Part shown: positions 59,023 to 64,000 of the stretch, piece by piece
Layout of the letters: each line of letters opens with the position of its first letter
How positions within the stretch are numbered: the first letter of the stretch is position 1
Assembly (NCBI RefSeq): GCF_002844535.1
Contig: NZ_PJNH01000003.1
Span: forward strand, 62,001 to 126,000
Reading direction: 5' to 3'
Length of the DNA stretch: 64,000 nt
DNA from: Halalkalibacillus sediminis
GTDB lineage: Bacteria; Bacillota; Bacilli; Bacillales; Alkalibacillaceae
The notes under the pieces: model-generated
Seen by the model: the letters and a program-made list of their open reading frames with translations, nothing else
Database searches by the model: none
What the model was told of the DNA's origin: nothing
Made by a program: the position numbers and the translations under genes

Positions 59023-59362
59023 CTTCCGAACCTCCCGTAATCAATTGATCTAATATCTCTTTAGCGAACAACCACTCATCTTTGCTCGCTTCATATTTGT
59101 TCTTGCCTTCTTCAGTGAGCCGGTAATATTTCCTTCTCCCACCTTGGGTTTCATCTCCCCAGTAAGATTCTATGAAACCGTCTTTTTCCAAACGACGGAA
59201 CGCTGTGTAAAGTGTCGCCTCTTTTAATTCATACTGATTATCGCTAAGTGAAATAATCTTTTTATATATTTCATATCCATAGCTATCGCCTTGTCTTAAC
59301 ACATTCAAAATAATTGTTGTCGTGTTCCCTCGGATCAGATCTGTAGATATACTCGATGACAT
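59009..59362 (-). CDS. PadR-family transcriptional regulator
   Basis: 117 aa. The winged helix ILNVLRQGDSYGYEIYKKII (residues 18-37) with LKEATLYTAFRRLEKDGFIESYW and GRRKYYRLTEEGKNKYE is the PadR signature. It overlaps the DUF1700 gene, which it probably represses together with itself. A perfect 11-bp inverted repeat lies 32 nt upstream. Confidence 0.92.
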   Translation of the reverse strand: MSSSISTDLIRGNTTTIILNVLRQGDSYGYEIYKKIISLSDNQYELKEATLYTAFRRLEKDGFIESYWGDETQGGRRKYYRLTEEGKNKYEASKDEWLFAKEILDQLITGGSEDGSE

Positions 59363-59393
59363 GTATTTCGCCTCCTCAAATACATCATATACA

Positions 59394-59420
59394 ATATTAC
59401 TTTGTCTGTCAAAGTAATAT
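59394..59420. promoter_or_regulatory. PadR operator candidate
   Basis: ATATTACTTTG-tctgt-CAAAGTAATAT, a perfect 11-bp inverted repeat just upstream of the padR start; likely the autorepression site. Confidence 0.7.
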
Positions 59421-59550
59421 GCGTAAAATATTTAATTAAAAAACCTACTGCATACTTAAACATGAAGAAATCCTGTTAAGGTAGAATTTTTGCAGGGCTG
59501 CTTTGTTTAGAGGGATCAGTGCTTGATTCTTGATATTTCATCGTATAAAA

Positions 59551-59585
59551 AAAAGAGTAAGTGACTTATATCACTTACTCCTTTA
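59551..59585 (-). terminator. Terminator of the M24/OpuAC-like operon
   Basis: GAGTAAGTGA / TCACTTACTC, perfect 10-bp stem, loop CTTATA, followed by a T-rich tail on the minus strand. The rest of the gap 59421-59550 shows nothing definite. Confidence 0.85.
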
Positions 59586-59605
59586 AACTAAATATCTTAA
59601 ATTGA

Positions 59606-60505
59606 TTATTCTGATCCACCAGTCCACTCTTCAATTAGATCCCTGTTATCATCGATCCAATTCTGCGCACCTTCTTCTTCTGATTCAGCTTCATTTAATT
59701 CTGCCATTAAGCTTCCTAACTGATCATCATTAAGCATGAAGTTATCAAACCACTCAACAATTTCTGGATGTTCATCTTCTAAGCCTAATCGAGCGGCATA
59801 TAGAATGTTCTCAGAGTCCCCATAAATATTCTTCGGATCCTCGAGGATTTTAAGATCCATTTCTGCGAAGGCCCAGTGTGGTTTCCATAATGTAACAACT
59901 ACTGGTTCTTCACTTGACATACGGTTATCTAATTCAGCCATCATACTTGGCTCAGACGAAGGAACTAATTCGTAGTCAAGATTATATTCAGCAACTACCT
60001 CTTCCGTTAGTCCCATAAGGCTTGATCCCGGATCGATTCCATAAATTTGAGATTCAAACTTCTCTTTATTGGCATTCAAGTCCTCAATACTATTAATATC
60101 TTCCATGTAAGAAGGGACAACTAGCGCTAAATCAGTTCCTTCATACCAGTTCTCACGCCAATCAATTTCTTCTTCGTATTCATTATAGAAAGATTTATCT
60201 GTATTAGGTAACCAAACCTCCATACCTATATCTAAGTCCTGATTTGCTAATCCTTCATAAAGAATAGCTTTCTCAACAGGCTCTAATGAAACATCATATC
60301 CTTTCTCTTCTAATACAATCTTCCACATATTAGACACAGCAACATTTTCTGCCCAGTTGTTCATTCCTATAGATATAGAACCTTTTTCCTCTTCAGCTTC
60401 ATTACCGTCCCCGCTATCAGCCTGATCATCTTCGCCACCACAGGCAGCAAGAAGCAAGATCAGTCCTAGCACTAAGACTGGAAATAACTTTTTCACGTTT
60501 TTCAT
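59606..60505 (-). CDS. OpuAC-type quaternary-amine binding lipoprotein (orphan)
   Basis: 299 aa. Lipobox LAAC (Cys22), an acidic linker, then an OpuAC/ProX-type domain: MNNWAENVAVSNMWKIVLEE near residue 47, AILYEGLANQDLDIGMEVWLP near 80 and VVVTLWKPHWAFAEMDLKIL near 200, including the Trp residues that cage trimethylammonium or sulfonium groups. No permease or ATPase gene is adjacent. It follows the DddP-like gene by 68 nt. Glycine betaine, choline derivatives or DMSP are possible ligands. Confidence 0.87.
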   Translation of the reverse strand: MKNVKKLFPVLVLGLILLLAACGGEDDQADSGDGNEAEEEKGSISIGMNNWAENVAVSNMWKIVLEEKGYDVSLEPVEKAILYEGLANQDLDIGMEVWLPNTDKSFYNEYEEEIDWRENWYEGTDLALVVPSYMEDINSIEDLNANKEKFESQIYGIDPGSSLMGLTEEVVAEYNLDYELVPSSEPSMMAELDNRMSSEEPVVVTLWKPHWAFAEMDLKILEDPKNIYGDSENILYAARLGLEDEHPEIVEWFDNFMLNDDQLGSLMAELNEAESEEEGAQNWIDDNRDLIEEWTGGSE

Positions 60506-60573
60506 ATAAACACTCCTGATTGAATTAATAAATGATTGTTTCTTAAATGTTCTTACTAAGTAATTTTATTTAT

Positions 60574-61788
60574 CTATTTTAAAAGCTTTTCTTCGAATGG
60601 AAACGAAGAAAAATTTTCGACGCCATCTTTTGTTACTAGAAGTTGCTCTTCTAGTTTGACCCCTTCTTTACCTCCAGGCGATCCTATATAGCTTTCTACA
60701 CTGATCACCATGTTCTCTTCAATGACACCATCGTATCCTTTTTCATCGAAATCTTCCGAATAGACAATGTAAGGGTATTCTCCACTTAACCCAGTACCAT
60801 GAGCCACTGTAAAGTAACGGTTCGGGAAAAATTCATCTGGAATTTGCCAACCTTTTTCTGCATATTCCTTAAAGGTCATACCTGGCTTAAGCAACTCTTT
60901 ATTAAATTGAACCTGCTCATATGCAGTTTGATAAAGGCGTCTCTGTTCATCCGTCGGTTTACTGTCACCACAATAAAACGTACGACTAATATCTGTGAAA
61001 TAGCCTAGTGGTCCGTTCATATCCGTATCGAATGCTACGAGTTCACCCTCATTGATCACTTTATCACTACACTCCTGAAACCATGGGTTCGTTCGTTCCC
61101 CAGAGCTTAGCAATCGAGTTTCTACGTAGTCCCCACCTTGAGCAATATTTGTTTGATGAAGGTGTGACCATAATTCATTTTCAGTAACACCAGGTTTAAG
61201 TTCTTCCACCATTCGCACCATACCGGCTTCCGCTGTACGAACAGATATTTTCATTGCCTCAATCTCTTCTTTACTCTTTATGCTGCGTGCATGCTCAATC
61301 GGTTCTTGGCCGTCAACCACACGCATCCCTTCTTTTGCTAGAGCTATAGCCCCTGAAGGATGAATTTTATCAACAGCAATCTTATTATTTTCTCCGGCGT
61401 GTTGTCGCATGAGATCAGCGATTTCTTGGGCCCATTTCTTAGCTGTATCCTCTAAATTATAGCCAGACGCTACATAAGACATAGTCAGTGCCGATCTGAC
61501 TTCATCTATTGTTTCAATACCTTCTGATAAATGTTCACAGTTAGGGAAGTCAAATAATACAACTGGCCCGTCTGCTGGTATAAAGACATAACGTCCAGGG
61601 TTTCGTAACATAAACACTTGCATGTTCCTACTGCCTGTTGCGTACCTCAAATTGACTGGATCGAATAACACAATCCCACCATAACCTAATGATTGTAACT
61701 GTTCACGAACTCGTCCAAGTCGGTAGTTGCGCAATTTTACTAGATCGATTTGAGTTTTATCATGTCGAATACTCGTTAATTTATCCAT
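60574..61788 (-). CDS. M24-fold enzyme related to DMSP lyase DddP
   Basis: 404 aa. It aligns along its length with Roseovarius DddP as I remember it: YGGIVLFDPVNLRYATGSRN (DddP YGGLLMFDPLNIRYAT), GGDYVETRLLSSGERTNPWF (DddP GGEWIETRLLASGPRTNPWF) and the end KLEEQLLVTKDGVENF. M24 metal ligands are kept: FDTDMNG and FTDISRT (two Asp), VAHGTG (His), VESYIG and KLEEQ (two Glu). However, HGTGLSGEYP has Gly at the place of the DddP catalytic Asp (HGVGLCDEWP). So it may cleave a related compound, or be an ectoine-hydrolase or Xaa-Pro peptidase-like enzyme. Regulated with a GntR gene upstream. Confidence 0.75.
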   Translation of the reverse strand: MDKLTSIRHDKTQIDLVKLRNYRLGRVREQLQSLGYGGIVLFDPVNLRYATGSRNMQVFMLRNPGRYVFIPADGPVVLFDFPNCEHLSEGIETIDEVRSALTMSYVASGYNLEDTAKKWAQEIADLMRQHAGENNKIAVDKIHPSGAIALAKEGMRVVDGQEPIEHARSIKSKEEIEAMKISVRTAEAGMVRMVEELKPGVTENELWSHLHQTNIAQGGDYVETRLLSSGERTNPWFQECSDKVINEGELVAFDTDMNGPLGYFTDISRTFYCGDSKPTDEQRRLYQTAYEQVQFNKELLKPGMTFKEYAEKGWQIPDEFFPNRYFTVAHGTGLSGEYPYIVYSEDFDEKGYDGVIEENMVISVESYIGSPGGKEGVKLEEQLLVTKDGVENFSSFPFEEKLLK

Positions 61789-61833
61789 AGTATTTCACCT
61801 CCTGTTGCATTAAGTAAGTTATTAACTCTCACC

Positions 61834-61875
61834 TAACTTATTGTAACATGTTAATAACTTATTGCAACAAGTTGT
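61834..61875. promoter_or_regulatory. Paired 21-bp direct repeats before the M24 gene
   Basis: TAACTTATTGTAACATGTTAA and TAACTTATTGCAACAAGTTGT, in exact 21-bp register (two helical turns); the first holds the palindrome TAACATGTTA. They are plausible GntR-family sites in the gap between the regulator and M24 genes. Confidence 0.55.
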
Positions 61876-61888
61876 GACATTTCATCAT

Positions 61889-62605
61889 TTACCGACCGAT
61901 TTCTATATTATAATTAAAGTTAGATGGTACGTATTTCGTCTTGGAAAATTCGATTGGAGTATGATCTAACCCTAGTGTTAATCTAGTTATTTCGATCAAG
62001 GGATCCCCACTCATAATGCCTAATAAATCAGCTTCATGTTGGTTCGCTAGACAAGAAGTCACATTTTCTTTAATGGTTGAATAATTAACCATATGTTTTC
62101 CTAACACTGGAAATATATCGAAATAAGTGAAGCCTTCCTTTTCCAATATCTCTCCGATGTAAGTAGGTGTGAATAATTGCTGTAATCCGATTGGGATTCC
62201 ATCTGCTATACGAATGCGTTCCAACAAATAAACATCAGTATGATCATCGAGTTTCAGCTGATGCTTTGCGAATTGGTGATTATCTGCCTGGTAAGCTCTT
62301 AACACTTTCACAGAAAATTCTTCTCCAACTTCATGATGCACAACCCCTGTGTTATTCACATCCTCCTCTGGTGCCGATTTTAACCGAGCCGCCGCACCTC
62401 TACGTGTTTCAATGATTCCATCTTGCGCTAAGTCCCGTATTGCCTGACGTACAGTCGTTCGACTAACGTTGTAATACTTCATCAATTGGCTTTCAGAAGG
62501 AATTGCGTCACCAGGGTTCCATTCGTTCTCATTTATGCGGTCTATTAATTTACTTTTAATTTGCATATATAATGGGATTTTTCTTTGATTTTCTGACATT
62601 TTCAC
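61889..62605 (-). CDS. GntR-family regulator with UTRA domain
   Basis: 238 aa. Winged helix PLYMQIKSKLIDRINENEWNPGDAIPSESQLMKYYNVSRTTVRQAIRDLAQDGIIE (about residues 11-65) and a UTRA effector domain ending DPLIEITRLTLGLDHTPIEFSKT. HutC/FarR type. It is followed after 100 bp by the M24 gene; direct repeats between them suggest that it regulates that operon in answer to a small molecule. Confidence 0.92.
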   Translation of the reverse strand: MKMSENQRKIPLYMQIKSKLIDRINENEWNPGDAIPSESQLMKYYNVSRTTVRQAIRDLAQDGIIETRRGAAARLKSAPEEDVNNTGVVHHEVGEEFSVKVLRAYQADNHQFAKHQLKLDDHTDVYLLERIRIADGIPIGLQQLFTPTYIGEILEKEGFTYFDIFPVLGKHMVNYSTIKENVTSCLANQHEADLLGIMSGDPLIEITRLTLGLDHTPIEFSKTKYVPSNFNYNIEIGR

Positions 62606-62641
62606 TACTCCTATATTTATCTTTTGATTTAATCTTGTATC

Positions 62642-63289
62642 CTACTTCTCTCCATTCCACTCCATATAAAACTGGTCTAGGTATATTTCCATGAACCTAT
62701 GTCTTTCCTCAGCAATTTTTAGGCCTGTCTCGGTATTCATCAAGTCTTTTAACTTCAGTAGTTTTTCATAAAAATGCTGAATGGCTGTTCCGTCCTTTTT
62801 TCGATAATCTTCCTCAGTAATTTCTTCTCTTGGTTTCACTTCGGGGTCGTGGATGATGTTCCCTGCTGAACCAGCGTAAGTGAAGCACCTTGCAATCCCA
62901 ATCGCCCCAATAGCGTCCAGTCGATCTGCATCTTGGACTACTTTTGCTTCTAATGTGGAAGGCGTAGGTTTATTTCCTCCTTTAAAAGATATCGTGGTGA
63001 TAATTTCGATAATCCGTTTCTGCTCTTTTGAGGGTATCTCCATTTGATCGAACCACTTCATCAGTTGATTCATTGCTCTTTTTGTTTTATTCGTCACTTT
63101 TTCATCAATCAGATCATGCGTCAAAGCGGCCATCAAACAAATAAAGTAATCAGCATTTTCTTTTTCCGCAATCTTCTTGGTAAGCTCGGTCACTCGATGG
63201 ATGTGCCACCAGTCATGGCCTGTACCTTCTCCTTCTAACTGTTTCTGAACATATTTTTCTGTTTCCATAATTATTATTTGTCGTTCCAT
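62642..63289 (-). CDS. HD-domain hydrolase (YpgQ-like)
   Basis: 215 aa. The HD ligands are in HDWWHIHRVTELTKKIA near residue 25 (first His-Asp), LMAALTHDLID near 52 (HD pair) and VVQDADRLDAIGAIGIAR near 117 (Asp). The family matches YpgQ/YedJ, nucleotide pyrophosphohydrolases or phosphohydrolases. AGAGAGGT precedes the ATG at 63289. Co-directional with the GntR gene (36-nt gap). Confidence 0.87.
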   Translation of the reverse strand: MERQIIIMETEKYVQKQLEGEGTGHDWWHIHRVTELTKKIAEKENADYFICLMAALTHDLIDEKVTNKTKRAMNQLMKWFDQMEIPSKEQKRIIEIITTISFKGGNKPTPSTLEAKVVQDADRLDAIGAIGIARCFTYAGSAGNIIHDPEVKPREEITEEDYRKKDGTAIQHFYEKLLKLKDLMNTETGLKIAEERHRFMEIYLDQFYMEWNGEK

Positions 63290-63370
63290 AAAAATTACCT
63301 CTCTAACTGTTTACAAATTTCCAAATGTTGATTATTCTAAGATTATAACAAACTGCATATTCGAACAAAC

Positions 63371-63457
63371 ACTAGGGGAGCTACATTTTGTGGCTGAGAA
63401 GGCATTGCCTGACCCTTTGAACCCGATCTGGATAATACTAGCGTGGGGAAGTGTAGT
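63371..63457 (+). ncRNA. TPP riboswitch (THI element)
   Basis: ACTAGGGGAGC, TGGCTGAGAAGG, CTGACCCTTTGAACCCGATC, TGGATAATACTAGCGTGGGGA and GTGTAGT are the conserved segments of the thiamine-pyrophosphate aptamer. A terminator follows 38 nt later, and the first gene downstream is ykoF. TPP should cause early termination. Confidence 0.95.
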
Positions 63458-63494
63458 AGACTGTATGATTAATAAAATTGAAACCATACATGTA

Positions 63495-63530
63495 AACTGC
63501 ATTCCCTTCGGAGTGCAGTTTTTTATTTTT
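63495..63530 (+). terminator. Terminator of the TPP riboswitch
   Basis: AACTGCATTCC / GGAGTGCAGTT (one T-G pair), loop CTTC, then T6ATTTTT; likely the OFF-state terminator. Confidence 0.88.
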
Positions 63531-63537
63531 AGGCTAA

Positions 63538-63744
63538 GTTAAAGTCCGTTTTTGATTTGAAAGGTTAGATTCAATACTACTTCGTTGGTTCTGACGAATT
63601 GTGAGCGGTGGCGACTCCTAGGGGATCAGCACGAGCTGAAAATCACGCAAAACTCGCAGTGGCGAGTTTTGGGAAGTTAAAGCCGTGCCCCCAGGAACGC
63701 GTCCGCCTTCAAGCAATTCGGCAGAAACAACAACAAACTTTAAC
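63538..63744. repeat. Long imperfect palindrome between the TPP riboswitch and ykoF
   Basis: About 207 bp bounded by GTTAAAGT and ACTTTAAC. The arms (TTCGTTGGTTCTGACGAATT... with ...AATTCGGCAGAAACAACAA, and CCTAGGGG with CCCCCAGG) pair imperfectly around an inner perfect hairpin AAAACTCGC-AGTG-GCGAGTTTT (63649-63670). It resembles the well-known family of palindromic intergenic repeats in Bacillaceae. No coding potential. Confidence 0.7.
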
Positions 63745-63783
63745 AACGCTTATTTTTTAAAAATATTTTAGGAGGTTATTAGT

Positions 63784-64000
63784 ATGAGTAATGATTGTGG
63801 AACAAGCAGAATTGCAGGGTGTCAGTTCACTCTTCACCCCATGACAGACAAATTTGTCGATGTAATCCTAGGGGCACTTGAAGAGGTAGATACTACGAAT
63901 GTCTGGAAGGACACGGACGATGTGAGCACTTGTATACGAGGAAAAATGGTTCATATTTTTGACGTCACTAAGGCGATTTTCCTCCATGCAGCAAAAACGG
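63784..64000 (+). CDS. ykoF: YkoF, HMP/thiamine-binding protein, N-terminal part
   Basis: 72 codons before the right edge. MSNDCGTSRIAGCQFTLHPM, then VILGALEEVDTTNVWKDTDD, STCIRGK and HIFDVTKAIFLHAAKT match B. subtilis YkoF, which binds thiamine or its hydroxymethylpyrimidine part and is encoded with the ykoEDC ECF-type transporter under a TPP riboswitch. AGGAGG lies 9 nt before the ATG. The rest of the operon should lie beyond the window. Confidence 0.92.
   Translation, partial: MSNDCGTSRIAGCQFTLHPMTDKFVDVILGALEEVDTTNVWKDTDDVSTCIRGKMVHIFDVTKAIFLHAAKT

Noticed and set aside
59421-59550. Possible small RNA between padR and the M24 operon terminator
   Set aside because: No promoter, hairpin or coding signal strong enough was seen.

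Overview
The window looks like chromosomal DNA of a moderately halophilic Bacillaceae bacterium of the Halobacillus/Pontibacillus/Virgibacillus kind. Evidence is indirect: AT-rich DNA with strong AGGAGG-type ribosome sites, many proteins that read like Bacillus subtilis YkuS, YpcP, AsnO, CsoR, CopA, YkoF, PsuK/PsuG and Crp/Fnr regulators, acidic extracellular domains and lipoproteins, and osmolyte functions (a BCCT carrier and an OpuAC-type binding protein). No rRNA, tRNA, insertion sequence, prophage or CRISPR was found. The genus is an inference.

Layout. 1-6.8 kb: an edge-cut acyl-CoA dehydrogenase, an EamA exporter, an MhqO-like ring-cleavage dioxygenase with an MhqR-like operator, acetyltransferases, YkuS, and an operon of M20 peptidase, unknown protein, 5'-3' exonuclease and pyrimidine-dimer glycosylase. 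6.9-12.3 kb: an ECF sigma/anti-sigma pair with its own ECF-type promoter, a 21-bp tandem array, and a MarR-MMPL exporter operon under a perfect 18-bp inverted repeat. 12.3-18.3 kb: a heterodimeric ABC exporter, a lipoprotein and a DUF3298 protein. 18.3-30.2 kb: D-glycerate utilisation (cdaR, glxK, gntP-type permease), a BCCT carrier, an ArtPQR-like amino-acid ABC transporter, two very acidic small lipoproteins, a VOC enzyme and asnO. 30.3-37.7 kb: a cation efflux protein, a second 20-21-bp array, an acyl-CoA synthetase, RidA, and a ba3-type oxidase operon (IIa-II-I, CuA lipoprotein, hemerythrin) preceded by two Crp/Fnr boxes and a Crp/Fnr regulator gene. 37.8-47.4 kb: a CorC/HlyC protein, DinB proteins, a TRIC protein, a short-type aconitase with a tiny zinc-finger protein, a candidate type I toxin facing an acetyltransferase, psuK-psuG and pirin. 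47.4-51.2 kb: a second ECF sigma/anti-sigma pair and next to it a degenerate copy in which sigma and anti-sigma parts are fused. 51.2-58.3 kb: an epimerase, a racemase, an AbrB-Doc toxin-antitoxin module, a thioesterase, an RDD protein, copA-csoR without copZ, and a divergent Met-rich membrane protein. 58.3-64 kb: PadR-DUF1700, a GntR regulator with a DddP-like M24 protein and an OpuAC-like binding protein, an HD hydrolase, and a TPP riboswitch leading to ykoF, cut by the right edge.

The most promising leads are: the 35-codon holin-like toxin, whose only visible antisense partner would be the 3' tail of the converging acetyltransferase mRNA; the DddP-like enzyme, which sits beside an osmolyte-binding protein but lacks the Asp I recall as catalytic in DddP; the fused sigma/anti-sigma relic; the two phased 20-21-bp arrays that both lie between a gene and a bidirectional terminator at convergent junctions; the branched palindromic repeat in two copies; and the ba3 oxidase promoter with a Crp/Fnr box at about -41.5.
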